From: Escherichia sp. E4742
GTDB taxonomy: Bacteria; Pseudomonadota; Gammaproteobacteria; Enterobacterales; Enterobacteriaceae
Length of the DNA: 64,000 nucleotides
Direction of reading: 5' to 3'
NCBI RefSeq assembly: GCF_005843885.1
Contig: NZ_CP040443.1
Span: 248,001 to 312,000, forward strand
Every line of letters starts with the position of its first letter. Position 1 is the first letter of the stretch. Both the position numbers and the translations under genes were made by a program. The notes below the pieces were generated by a model, which saw nothing but the letters and a program-made list of their open reading frames with translations, searched no databases and was not told the origin of the DNA. Positions 54,876 to 63,767 of the stretch are shown here, in pieces.

Positions 54876-55844
54876 ATGTTTGAAATCCACCCTGTTAAGA
54901 AAGTCTCGGTGGTTATTCCCGTTTATAACGAGCAGGAAAGTTTACCGGAATTAATCAGGCGCACCACCGCAGCCTGTGAATCGCTGGGCAAAGAGTATGA
55001 AATACTGCTTGTTGATGACGGCAGTAACGACAACTCCGCGCAAATGCTGGTCGATGCCTCACAAACGGAGGGCAGCCATATTGTGTCCATTTTGCTTAAT
55101 CGCAATTACGGACAACATTCGGCAATTATGGCGGGATTCAGTCACGTTACCGGCGACTTAATCATTACTCTTGATGCCGATCTCCAGAATCCGCCAGAGG
55201 AGATCCCCCGTCTGGTGGAAAAAGCCGATGAAGGTTACGACGTGGTAGGAACTGTGCGTCAGAACCGCCAGGACACCTGGTTTCGTAAAACGGCATCAAA
55301 GATGATTAACCGGCTAATCCAGCGCACCACCGGCAAAGCGATGGGCGACTACGGCTGTATGTTGCGCGCCTATCGCCGTCATATTGTCGATGCCATGTTG
55401 CACTGCCATGAACGCAGCACCTTCATCCCAATTCTGGCGAATATCTTCGCCCGCCGCGCCATTGAAATTCCAGTGCATCATGCCGAGCGTGAATTTGGTG
55501 AATCCAAATATAGCTTTATGCGCCTGATTAATTTGATGTACGACCTGGTGACCTGCCTCACGACCACACCGCTACGTATGCTGAGTCTGCTCGGCAGCAT
55601 TATTGCGATTGGAGGTTTTAGCATCGCGGTATTACTGGTGATTTTACGCCTGACCTTCGGACCACAATGGGCCGCGGAAGGCGTCTTTATGCTATTTGCC
55701 GTGCTGTTTACTTTTATTGGCGCTCAGTTTATCGGCATGGGATTGCTCGGTGAATATATTGGCAGGATCTACACCGATGTCCGCGCCCGCCCCCGCTATT
55801 TTGTTCAGCAAGTTATCCGTCCATCCAGCAAGGAAAATGAATAA
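54876..55844 (+). CDS. arnC: ArnC, undecaprenyl-phosphate Ara4FN transferase
   Basis: The 322-residue family-2 glycosyltransferase moves formylated Ara4N from UDP to undecaprenyl phosphate at the inner membrane. GT2 motifs: VVIPVYNEQESLPELI, LLVDDGSNDNS, and the metal-binding DADLQNPPEE. Two C-terminal membrane helices (about 236-258 and 270-290) anchor it. The ATG follows the arnB stop by three bases, and its TAA shares a base with the arnA ATG. Confidence 0.96.
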   Translation: MFEIHPVKKVSVVIPVYNEQESLPELIRRTTAACESLGKEYEILLVDDGSNDNSAQMLVDASQTEGSHIVSILLNRNYGQHSAIMAGFSHVTGDLIITLDADLQNPPEEIPRLVEKADEGYDVVGTVRQNRQDTWFRKTASKMINRLIQRTTGKAMGDYGCMLRAYRRHIVDAMLHCHERSTFIPILANIFARRAIEIPVHHAEREFGESKYSFMRLINLMYDLVTCLTTTPLRMLSLLGSIIAIGGFSIAVLLVILRLTFGPQWAAEGVFMLFAVLFTFIGAQFIGMGLLGEYIGRIYTDVRARPRYFVQQVIRPSSKENE

Positions 55845-57826
55845 TGAAAACCGTCGTTTTTGCCTACCACGATATGGGATGCCTCGGTATTGAAGCCCTG
55901 CTGGCTGCCGGTTACGAAATTAGCGCCATTTTTACCCATACCGATAATCCCGGTGAAAAAGCCTTTTATGGTTCAGTCGCTCGCCTGGCGGCGGAAAGAG
56001 GCATTCCGGTTTATGCGCCGGATAACGTTAATCATCCGCTGTGGGTGGAACGCATTGCCCAACTATCACCAGAGGTGATTTTCTCTTTTTATTATCGCCA
56101 TCTTATTTGCGACGAGATTTTGCAGCTCGCTCCCGCAGGTGCATTTAATCTGCATGGTTCGCTGTTACCAAAATATCGTGGTCGCGCGCCGCTGAACTGG
56201 GTGCTGGTGAACGGTGAAACGGAAACGGGCGTTACGTTGCACCGAATGGTGAAACGTGCCGATGCCGGGGCCATTGTGGCGCAACTGCGCGTTGCCATTG
56301 CGCCGGATGATATCGCCATTACGCTACATCATAAATTGTGCCATGCCGCGCGTCAGTTACTGGAACAGACGTTACCCTCCATTAAACACGGTAAGATTCT
56401 GGAAATAGCCCAACGCGAGAACGAAGCCACCTGTTTTGGTCGCAGAACACCAGAAGACAGCTTCCTCGAGTGGCACAAACCGGCAGCCGTATTGCATAAC
56501 ATGGTCCGCGCCGTCGCCGATCCGTGGCCGGGTGCCTTCAGCTATGTTGGTAATCAAAAATTTACCGTCTGGTCGTCACGCGTACATCCTCATACGTCCG
56601 CAGCACAGCCGGGAAGCGTGATTTCTGTTGCGCCGTTGCTGATTGCCTGTGGTGATGGCGCGCTGGAAATCGTCACCGGACAGGCGGGCGACGGCATTAC
56701 TATGCAGGGCTCACAATTAGCCCAGACGCTGGGGCTGGTGCAAGGTTCACGCTTGAATAGCCAGCCTGCCTGCACCGCCCGACGCCGTACCCGGGTGTTG
56801 ATCCTCGGGGTAAATGGTTTTATCGGTAACCATTTGACAGAACGCCTGCTGCGCGAAGATCACTATGAAGTTTACGGTCTGGATATTGGCAGCGACGCGA
56901 TAAGCCGTTTTCTGAATCATCCGCATTTTCATTTTGTTGAAGGCGATATCAGCATTCATTCCGAATGGATTGAGTATCACGTCAAAAAATGTGATGTCGT
57001 GTTGCCGCTGGTGGCGATAGCCACGCCGATTGAATATACCCGCAATCCGCTGCGCGTATTTGAGCTCGATTTTGAAGAGAATCTGCGCATTATCCGTTAT
57101 TGCGTGAAGTACCGTAAGCGAATCATCTTCCCGTCGACTTCAGAAGTTTATGGGATGTGTAGCGATAAATACTTCGATGAGGACCATTCTAATTTAATCG
57201 TCGGCCCGGTGAATAAACCACGCTGGATTTATTCAGTATCAAAACAATTACTTGATCGGGTGATCTGGGCCTATGGCGAAAAAGAGGGGTTGCAGTTCAC
57301 CCTCTTCCGCCCGTTTAACTGGATGGGGCCACGACTGGATAACCTTAATGCGGCGAGAATTGGTAGCTCACGCGCTATTACGCAACTCATTCTCAATCTG
57401 GTGGAAGGTTCACCGATTAAGCTGATTGATGGCGGAAAACAAAAACGCTGCTTTACTGATATTCGGGATGGTATCGAGGCGTTATACCGCATTATCGAAA
57501 ATGCGGGAAATCGCTGCGACGGCGAAATTATCAACATTGGTAATCCTGATAACGAAGCGAGCATTGAGGAACTGGGCGAGATGCTGCTGGCGAGCTTCGA
57601 AAAACATCCGCTGCGCCATCACTTCCCACCGTTTGCGGGCTTTCGCGTTGTCGAAAGCAGCAGTTACTACGGCAAAGGATATCAGGACGTGGCACATCGT
57701 AAACCGAGCATCCGCAATGCCCGCCGTTGCCTCGGCTGGGAACCGAAAATTGATATGCAGGAAACCATCGATGAAACGCTGGATTTCTTCCTGCGCACTG
57801 TCGATCTTACGGATAAGTCATCATGA
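55844..57826 (+). CDS. arnA: ArnA, bifunctional UDP-Ara4N formyltransferase / UDP-GlcA decarboxylase
   Basis: This 660-residue two-domain enzyme acts at two steps. The N-terminal formyltransferase (about 1-304) uses 10-formyl-tetrahydrofolate and has FNLHGSLLPKYRGRAPLNW with the catalytic His104. The C-terminal SDR domain (about 314-660) oxidatively decarboxylates UDP-glucuronate with NAD+: VLILGVNGFIGNHL dinucleotide motif, STSEVYG and Tyr-x3-Lys in YSVSKQLL. The length equals K-12. It overlaps arnC by one base and arnD by four. Confidence 0.97.
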   Translation: MKTVVFAYHDMGCLGIEALLAAGYEISAIFTHTDNPGEKAFYGSVARLAAERGIPVYAPDNVNHPLWVERIAQLSPEVIFSFYYRHLICDEILQLAPAGAFNLHGSLLPKYRGRAPLNWVLVNGETETGVTLHRMVKRADAGAIVAQLRVAIAPDDIAITLHHKLCHAARQLLEQTLPSIKHGKILEIAQRENEATCFGRRTPEDSFLEWHKPAAVLHNMVRAVADPWPGAFSYVGNQKFTVWSSRVHPHTSAAQPGSVISVAPLLIACGDGALEIVTGQAGDGITMQGSQLAQTLGLVQGSRLNSQPACTARRRTRVLILGVNGFIGNHLTERLLREDHYEVYGLDIGSDAISRFLNHPHFHFVEGDISIHSEWIEYHVKKCDVVLPLVAIATPIEYTRNPLRVFELDFEENLRIIRYCVKYRKRIIFPSTSEVYGMCSDKYFDEDHSNLIVGPVNKPRWIYSVSKQLLDRVIWAYGEKEGLQFTLFRPFNWMGPRLDNLNAARIGSSRAITQLILNLVEGSPIKLIDGGKQKRCFTDIRDGIEALYRIIENAGNRCDGEIINIGNPDNEASIEELGEMLLASFEKHPLRHHFPPFAGFRVVESSSYYGKGYQDVAHRKPSIRNARRCLGWEPKIDMQETIDETLDFFLRTVDLTDKSS

Positions 57827-58716
57827 CCAAAGTAGGTTTACGTATTGATGTCGATACTTTTCGTGGCACCCGCGAAGGGGTGCCACGTCTGCTGGAAACC
57901 TTAAGTAAGTATAATATTCAGGCCAGCATTTTTTTCAGCGTCGGCCCGGACAATATGGGCCGCCATCTCTGGCGACTGGTGAAGCCACAGTTTTTGTGGA
58001 AGATGCTGCGCTCAAACGCGGCATCGCTTTATGGCTGGGATATTTTACTGGCAGGTACAGCGTGGCCAGGTAAAGAGATTGGTCATGCCAATGCCGATAT
58101 CATTCGTGAAGCGGCTAAATACCACGAAGTTGGCCTGCACGCCTGGGATCACCACGCCTGGCAAGCCCATAGCGGCAACTGGGATCGGCAAACGATGGTC
58201 GACGATATTGCACGCGGCCTTCGCACCCTGGAAGAGATTATCGGCCAACCGATAACCTGCTCCGCTGCCGCTGGCTGGCGTGCCGACCAACAGGTGATCG
58301 AAGCAAAAGAAGCGTTCCATTTGCGCTACAACAGCGATTGTCGTGGGGCGATGCCGTTTCGTCCCTTGCTCGAATCAGGAAAACCCGGCACTGCGCAAAT
58401 CCCGGTGACATTACCCACCTGGGATGAAGTGATTGGTCGGGATGTGAAAGCGCAAGATTTTAATGGCTGGCTGCTCAACCGCATCCTGCGAGATAAAGGG
58501 ACGCCGGTTTATACCATCCATGCTGAAGTTGAAGGTTGTGCTTATCATCCTGATTTTGTTGATCTCCTGAAGCGTGCCGCCCGTGAAGGTATTACGTTTT
58601 GTCCATTAGGCGAGCTGCTGCCGGAGACGTTGCCGCTCGGACATGTTGTGCGTGGAAGAATCGCTGGACGTGAAGGCTGGCTGGGTTGCCAACAAGTTGC
58701 AGGAACTCGTCCATGA
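57823..58716 (+). CDS. arnD: ArnD, undecaprenyl-phosphate-Ara4FN deformylase
   Basis: The 297-residue polysaccharide-deacetylase-fold enzyme removes the formyl group from the lipid-linked sugar, making the step irreversible. The NodB-type motif is at the start (GLRIDVDTFRGT, with adjacent Asp residues), with metal-binding His in GLHAWDHHAW and a further motif, AAGWRAD. One more residue than the 296 I recall for K-12, with C-terminal differences. ATGA overlaps at both ends couple it to arnA and arnT. Confidence 0.95.
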   Translation: MTKVGLRIDVDTFRGTREGVPRLLETLSKYNIQASIFFSVGPDNMGRHLWRLVKPQFLWKMLRSNAASLYGWDILLAGTAWPGKEIGHANADIIREAAKYHEVGLHAWDHHAWQAHSGNWDRQTMVDDIARGLRTLEEIIGQPITCSAAAGWRADQQVIEAKEAFHLRYNSDCRGAMPFRPLLESGKPGTAQIPVTLPTWDEVIGRDVKAQDFNGWLLNRILRDKGTPVYTIHAEVEGCAYHPDFVDLLKRAAREGITFCPLGELLPETLPLGHVVRGRIAGREGWLGCQQVAGTRP

Positions 58717-60365
58717 AATCCATTCGCTATTACGCAGCATTCTTTGCGTTTATTACCGTCTATTATCTCTTGCCGATTAATTATCGCCTGCTATGGCAAC
58801 CTGATGAAACGCGTTATGCGGAAATCAGTCGGGAAATGCTGGCTTCCGGCGACTGGATTGTGCCCCATCTGTTAGGGCTACGTTATTTCGAAAAACCCAT
58901 TGCCGGATACTGGATTAACAGTATTGGGCAATGGCTATTTGGCGCGAATAACTTTGGTGTTCGGGCAGGCGTTATCTTTGCGACCCTGTTAACCGTCGCG
59001 CTGGTGGTCTGGTTTACTCTGCGCTTATGGCGCGATAAACGTCTGGCACTACTCGCCGCCGTGATTTATCTCTCGCTGTTTATTGTCTACGCCATCGGCA
59101 CTTACGCCGTGCTCGATCCGTTTATTGCATTCTGGCTGGTGTCGGGAATGTGTAGCTTCTGGTTGGCAATGGATGCGCAAACGTGGAAAGGCAAAAGCGC
59201 GGGATTTTTACTGCTGGGAATCACCTGCGGTATGGGGATAATGACCAAAGGTTTTCTCGCCCTCGCCGTGCCGGTATTCAGCGTGCTGCCGTGGGTGGCG
59301 ACGCAAAAACGCTGGAAAGATTTCTTTATTTACGGCTGGCTGGCAATCATCAGTTGTGTGCTGACGGTTCTCCCCTGGGGGTTAGCAATAGCGCAACGGG
59401 AGCCTGACTTCTGGCACTATTTTTTCTGGGTTGAGCATATTCAACGCTTTGCGATGGATGATGCCCAACATAAAGCCCCGTTCTGGTACTACTTGCCTGT
59501 CATCATTGCCGGTAGCCTGCCATGGTTGGGATTACTCCCCGGCGCACTGTGTGCTGGCTGGAAAAACCGCAATCATTCCGCAACCGTCTATTTGTTGAGC
59601 TGGACGGTGATGCCACTGCTGTTTTTCTCCATCGCCAAAGGCAAATTACCCACCTATATTCTCTCCTGCTTTGCGCCTTTAGCGATGTTGATGGCGTATT
59701 ACGCGTTGCAGGCAGCAAAAAATAATCCTCTGGCGTTGCGAATTAATGGCTGGATTAACATCGCATTTGGCGTTACTGGCATTATTGCCACGTTTGTTGT
59801 CTCTCCCTGGGGACCAATGAGTACGCCAGTCTGGCAAACTTTCGAAATCTATAAAGTCTTTTGCGCATGGTCGATTTTTTCGCTATGGGCATTTTTCGGC
59901 TGGTACACATTAACGAACATTGAAAAAAACTGGCCTTTTGCGGCACTTTGCCCGTTGGGGCTGACATTGCTCGTGGGTATTGCGATCCCTGATAGAGTCA
60001 TGGAAGGCAAACATCCGCAGTTTTTTGTTGAGATGACGCAAGAGTCACTCCAGCCGAGCCGCTATATTCTTACTGATAGCGTCGGCGTTGCCGCAGGTCT
60101 GGCATGGAGTCTGCAACGCGATGACATCATCATGTATCGTCAGACGGGTGAGTTGAAATATGGCCTTAACTACCCGGATGCGAAAGGCAGGTTTGTCAGC
60201 GGTGATGATTTCGCCAACTGGCTTAATAAGCATCGTCAGGAGGGGATTATTACTCTCGTACTTTCGGTTGACCACGATGAAGACATTAACAGTCTCCCCA
60301 TTCCACCTGCAGACGCCACCGATCATCAGGGACGTCTGGTGCTCTTTCAGTATCGGCCTAAATGA
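58713..60365 (+). CDS. arnT: ArnT, lipid A L-Ara4N transferase
   Basis: This 550-residue GT-C-fold membrane enzyme moves L-Ara4N from undecaprenyl phosphate to lipid A phosphates on the periplasmic face, giving polymyxin and cationic-peptide resistance. It has about 13 membrane segments; the catalytic periplasmic loop holds LLWQPDETRYAEI with the Asp-Glu pair. The start at 58713 (MKSIRYYAAFF) overlaps the arnD stop (ATGA) and gives the K-12 length. The first 30 residues and parts of the C-terminus differ clearly from K-12. Confidence 0.96.
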   Translation: MKSIRYYAAFFAFITVYYLLPINYRLLWQPDETRYAEISREMLASGDWIVPHLLGLRYFEKPIAGYWINSIGQWLFGANNFGVRAGVIFATLLTVALVVWFTLRLWRDKRLALLAAVIYLSLFIVYAIGTYAVLDPFIAFWLVSGMCSFWLAMDAQTWKGKSAGFLLLGITCGMGIMTKGFLALAVPVFSVLPWVATQKRWKDFFIYGWLAIISCVLTVLPWGLAIAQREPDFWHYFFWVEHIQRFAMDDAQHKAPFWYYLPVIIAGSLPWLGLLPGALCAGWKNRNHSATVYLLSWTVMPLLFFSIAKGKLPTYILSCFAPLAMLMAYYALQAAKNNPLALRINGWINIAFGVTGIIATFVVSPWGPMSTPVWQTFEIYKVFCAWSIFSLWAFFGWYTLTNIEKNWPFAALCPLGLTLLVGIAIPDRVMEGKHPQFFVEMTQESLQPSRYILTDSVGVAAGLAWSLQRDDIIMYRQTGELKYGLNYPDAKGRFVSGDDFANWLNKHRQEGIITLVLSVDHDEDINSLPIPPADATDHQGRLVLFQYRPK

Positions 60366-60697
60366 TCTGGCTGATATTAGTATTTGCCAGCTTGCTTAGT
60401 GTTGCCGGGCAACTCTGTCAGAAACAGGCGACGTGCTTTGTGGCGATAAACAAACGGCGTAAACATATCGCGCTGTGGCTGGGGCTGGCATTGGTTTGTC
60501 TGGGGCTGGCAATGCTGCTCTGGCTGCTGGTATTGCAGAACGTACCGGTAGGCATTGCTTACCCAATGTTGAGTCTGAATTTTGTCTGGGTGACGCTGGC
60601 TGCGATAAAACTGTGGCACGAACCAGTGTCTTTTCGTCACTGGTGTGGGGTAGCCTTCATTATTGGCGGCATTGTGATTTTGGGGAGCACGGTGTAA
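60362..60697 (+). CDS. arnE: ArnE, undecaprenyl-P-Ara4N flippase subunit
   Basis: The 111-residue small membrane protein of the EmrE/SMR-like family has four predicted helices. With ArnF it moves undecaprenyl-P-Ara4N to the periplasmic side. Conserved segments: LLSVAGQLCQKQA (helix 1) and VPVGIAYPMLSLNFVWVTLAA. It overlaps arnT (ATGA) and arnF (TAATG). Confidence 0.95.
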   Translation: MIWLILVFASLLSVAGQLCQKQATCFVAINKRRKHIALWLGLALVCLGLAMLLWLLVLQNVPVGIAYPMLSLNFVWVTLAAIKLWHEPVSFRHWCGVAFIIGGIVILGSTV

Positions 60698-61083
60698 TGG
60701 GCCTGATGTGGGGATTATTCAGCGTCATTATTGCTTCTGCTGCACAATTAAGCCTCGGTTTTGCAGCAAGTCATCTACCGCCGATGACGCAGTTGTGGGA
60801 ATTTATCGCTGCGCTTTTGGCTTTTGGCCTGGATGCCCGGATGCTGGTGATCGGGCTACTGGGTTATCTGCTTTCCGTTTTTTGTTGGTACAAAACACTT
60901 CATCAACTCACTCTCAGTAAAGCCTATACTTTGCTGAGTGTGAGTTATGTACTGGTATGGATTGCATCAATAGTACTTCCCGGCTGGGAAGGGACTTTTT
61001 CTGTGAAGGCACTGCTTGGAGTGGCCTGTATTATGGGTGGATTAACGCTGATTTTCCTGCCAGTTCGAAATAAAAATCACTGA
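60697..61083 (+). CDS. arnF: ArnF, undecaprenyl-P-Ara4N flippase subunit
   Basis: The 128-residue partner of ArnE has four predicted helices with IASAAQLSLGFAA in helix 1 and LSKAYTLLSVSYVLVW in helix 3. I start at 60697 (MGLMWGLFS), which overlaps the arnE TAA by one base and gives the K-12 length; a longer frame from 60475 runs inside arnE. Its end overlaps the converging pmrD by seven bases. Confidence 0.95.
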   Translation: MGLMWGLFSVIIASAAQLSLGFAASHLPPMTQLWEFIAALLAFGLDARMLVIGLLGYLLSVFCWYKTLHQLTLSKAYTLLSVSYVLVWIASIVLPGWEGTFSVKALLGVACIMGGLTLIFLPVRNKNH

Positions 61084-61343
61084 CGATTTCTGGCCGTTTT
61101 GCGTACATTCTCCCACTCTTCGCCACTGTAGCTTCGGGCATCAATAACTTTAATTGTGCGTTGTGTATCCCGGTTAATACAGTACATAGCATCCTGTAGC
61201 GGTGAGAGTAAATCACCAGGCTGAACAATGACATCATTGCACACTTCGGCAATCATTTTGAGAGCACCACTGGTATCACTAAGGACCAATACGTGACGAT
61301 TTTTCGCCGCGCTGCAACACGTCTTTTTTACTAACCACTCCAT
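61077..61343 (-). CDS. pmrD: PmrD, connector between PhoPQ and PmrAB
   Basis: The 88-residue small protein is transcribed from the opposite strand at the end of arn. In Salmonella it protects phospho-PmrA from PmrB dephosphorylation so PhoPQ signals induce arn; E. coli PmrD is divergent and works less strongly or only under some conditions. Visible features are an N-terminal Cys pair (KKTCCSA), a beta-rich middle (HVLVLSDTSGALKMI), and the tail WENVRKTARNRQ. The upstream 109 bp are AT-rich. Confidence 0.92.
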   Translation of the reverse strand: MEWLVKKTCCSAAKNRHVLVLSDTSGALKMIAEVCNDVIVQPGDLLSPLQDAMYCINRDTQRTIKVIDARSYSGEEWENVRKTARNRQ

Positions 61344-61452
61344 TGCACCTGCCTGTCAGATAAGAATTTTCACATTAATTTACAGATTAACATATAAACT
61401 CATTATCAATGGCAATGGAATGGTAAAAATGAGAAGTGAAACGGATGGTTAA

Positions 61453-62808
61453 TTATTGCAGACGTTGCACCCACTCTTTTAGCGCCTGACGTGAAATCTT
61501 AATGCCGCCGTTTTTCAGTTCAGGCGGCAGCGTTAGCCAACGCACCGGTTGTTGAAAACGGGCCAGCTTATCTTTCACCCATTCGCTAAGATCAACGCTT
61601 TGCTGGTCATACTCCACCACTGCTACCGGACGATGACCAAACTCGTGGTCGGCAACGGGGACGATAAACACCTGCAAAACCGCAGGATGTGCGGCAATCA
61701 CACGTTCGACTTCTTCTGGCTGAATGCCTTCGCCACCACTGAAGAACAGATTGTCTAAACGTCCGACAATGGTCAGCTTGCCATTATGCATCTCACCGCG
61801 ATCGCGCGTGGCGTACCAGCCTTCGTCATTCACCAGCGGCACCAGTTGCCCGTTACGCCAGTAACCTTCTGCCATACTGGCAGCCCGCAGCCACACTTCA
61901 TCGTTAACGATTTTCACTTCCCGACCGGGCAGCGGCGAACCGACGTCAGCCAGGCCGTCCGCTTCTTTCGCGCAAACCGTGGAAGCGAACTCCGTCAGAC
62001 CATAGCCACAAAAGCAGCGAATCCCCTGCTCGCGCGCCTGTTCCGTCAACTCGACCGGGATCGCTGCGCCACCAAGCAACACCGCTTTCAGGGAAACTGA
62101 ACTACGGTTAACCAGCAAACGCCAGAGCTGCGTCGGCACCAACGATGCGTGAGTACAACCTGCCAGCATTTGCTCCAGCGGTTGTTTATCGCGTACCGTC
62201 ATCCGCGCACCAGCGTATAACCAGCGCCACATAATTCCCTGACCGGAGACGTGAAACAGCGGCAAAGAGAGCAGCCAGTCATCGTGCTCGCCAAATGGAA
62301 TTAGCGATAACACCCCTTCGGCGCTGGCAAGATGGGCCTGATAAGTATGAACAGCGGCTTTTGGCAAGCCAGTGGAGCCGGAGGTCAATGTCATTGAGCA
62401 CAGACGTGTCGGCTGCCACACAGCGGCATGTACACCTTCAACCAGCTGAATATGCAGCGACGTTAATGCCGGAAACGTGTTTTCCCCTTCCGGCACCAGC
62501 GCAAATTGCAGAGTGAGATTTGGCAGCAATTCTTCAAGCAACGGTTGCGGCAGTTGTGGATTCACGGGCAGCACACGCGCCCCGCATTGCAGTAACGCCA
62601 GCCAGGCGAGCAACGTTTGTGGCGTATTCCACGCCCGCAACATTACGCCGCTGCCTGCAACCACACCCTGCGCCGCAAAGCCTGAGGCTAACTCATCGAC
62701 GCGAGCACAAAGCTCGCACCAGTTGAGTTGCTCGTCATTAAGACGTAAAGCGATGGCTTCTCCCCGCACCTGCCGCCAGTGACGCCACGGCCAGTCAGAG
62801 AAGATCAT
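61453..62808 (-). CDS. menE: MenE, o-succinylbenzoate-CoA ligase
   Basis: This 451-residue adenylating enzyme makes o-succinylbenzoyl-CoA in menaquinone synthesis. ANL-family motifs: the P-loop-like MTLTSGSTGLPKAA (about 133-146), CGYGLTEFAST, the hinge GRLDNLFFSGGEGIQPEEVE, and a C-terminal catalytic Lys in GGIKISRQAL. Its ATG overlaps the menC stop by four bases. It is the last gene of the men cluster on this strand. Confidence 0.96.
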   Translation of the reverse strand: MIFSDWPWRHWRQVRGEAIALRLNDEQLNWCELCARVDELASGFAAQGVVAGSGVMLRAWNTPQTLLAWLALLQCGARVLPVNPQLPQPLLEELLPNLTLQFALVPEGENTFPALTSLHIQLVEGVHAAVWQPTRLCSMTLTSGSTGLPKAAVHTYQAHLASAEGVLSLIPFGEHDDWLLSLPLFHVSGQGIMWRWLYAGARMTVRDKQPLEQMLAGCTHASLVPTQLWRLLVNRSSVSLKAVLLGGAAIPVELTEQAREQGIRCFCGYGLTEFASTVCAKEADGLADVGSPLPGREVKIVNDEVWLRAASMAEGYWRNGQLVPLVNDEGWYATRDRGEMHNGKLTIVGRLDNLFFSGGEGIQPEEVERVIAAHPAVLQVFIVPVADHEFGHRPVAVVEYDQQSVDLSEWVKDKLARFQQPVRWLTLPPELKNGGIKISRQALKEWVQRLQ

Positions 62809-63767
62809 AACAGCCGCTCCAGTGCATCAACTTCCACTAATGGCAGTGGGCTACCCGGCCAGCGACGAACCTGCTGCGCCTGCATCAGATCCAGCGTATC
62901 CAGCCCCGGAATGGTCTCTGGCGTTAACCAGGCCGCAATCCGCGCCAGTTGCGTTAAGCCTAAGCTCGACTCGATGGAAGAACTGATCACCGCCGTCAGC
63001 CCCAGTGCGTGCGCGGCCTGCACCTGCTCGCGCACTTTCTCCAGGCTGCCCGTGAGCGTGGGTTTGATAACTACCGCGCGCACGCCCTCTTCCGCCACAA
63101 AGGCAAAATCCGGCTCGCGCAGGCTTTCATCCCAGGCAATGGCAATGCCGGTTTCACGGGCAAAGGCTCGCGAATCATCGCGGGTTTTGCACGGCTCTTC
63201 AAGAAAAGCGATACGGTGGCGATAATCCGGGTTAACGTATTTGGCAAACTGCTGGCCTTTCAGCGGCGTCCAGGCGCGGTTCGCGTCAAGACGCAAATGC
63301 AGATCCGGAATAGCCTCCAGCAAAAGATTGACCACCATGCCGTCGCGCACGGCTTCGTACAATCCCACTTTGACCTTCGCCACTTTCTCGCCAGGCATAT
63401 CGGCAAGTTTGAGGATCAGATCGTCTGGATCGCCATTACACAGCGGCGCAGCACGGTAATTGGCCGCCTGCGGGAGCGTATCTGCCAGTTCAGCCAGCGC
63501 GCAGCTCACGCCAAAGGCGACGGAAGGCATCTGTGGTAGCTCGCAATCACCTGCCAACCAGCCATTTACCCAGGCAAGCAGCACACTTTGTGCCTCTTCC
63601 CAGGTTTCCTGACTGAAGCCCGGCAGTGGGGAGATCTCTCCCCACCCTTCGCGCTCGCCGTCGCGCAGGCAAACGTACAGCCCGTCGCGGGTTTTTAACC
63701 GCCTGTCGCGCAGAACCACCCCCGCGTCCATGGGGATCTGCCAGCGGTATACCTGCGCGCTACGCAT
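62805..63767 (-). CDS. menC: MenC, o-succinylbenzoate synthase
   Basis: The 320-residue enolase-superfamily enzyme dehydrates SHCHC to o-succinylbenzoate. Catalytic Lys residues are in AKVKVGLYE (Lys133 region) and VVIKPTLTGS; metal ligands are in LRLDANRAW (Asp), FLEEPCK (Glu) and IAWDESLRE (Asp). The start overlaps the menB stop (TAATG), showing tight coupling of menB, menC and menE. The length equals K-12. Confidence 0.96.
   Translation of the reverse strand: MRSAQVYRWQIPMDAGVVLRDRRLKTRDGLYVCLRDGEREGWGEISPLPGFSQETWEEAQSVLLAWVNGWLAGDCELPQMPSVAFGVSCALAELADTLPQAANYRAAPLCNGDPDDLILKLADMPGEKVAKVKVGLYEAVRDGMVVNLLLEAIPDLHLRLDANRAWTPLKGQQFAKYVNPDYRHRIAFLEEPCKTRDDSRAFARETGIAIAWDESLREPDFAFVAEEGVRAVVIKPTLTGSLEKVREQVQAAHALGLTAVISSSIESSLGLTQLARIAAWLTPETIPGLDTLDLMQAQQVRRWPGSPLPLVEVDALERLL

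Noticed and set aside
60475..60696. N-terminal extension of arnF
   Set aside because: It runs inside arnE in another frame; the TAATG overlap at 60697 is the natural start.
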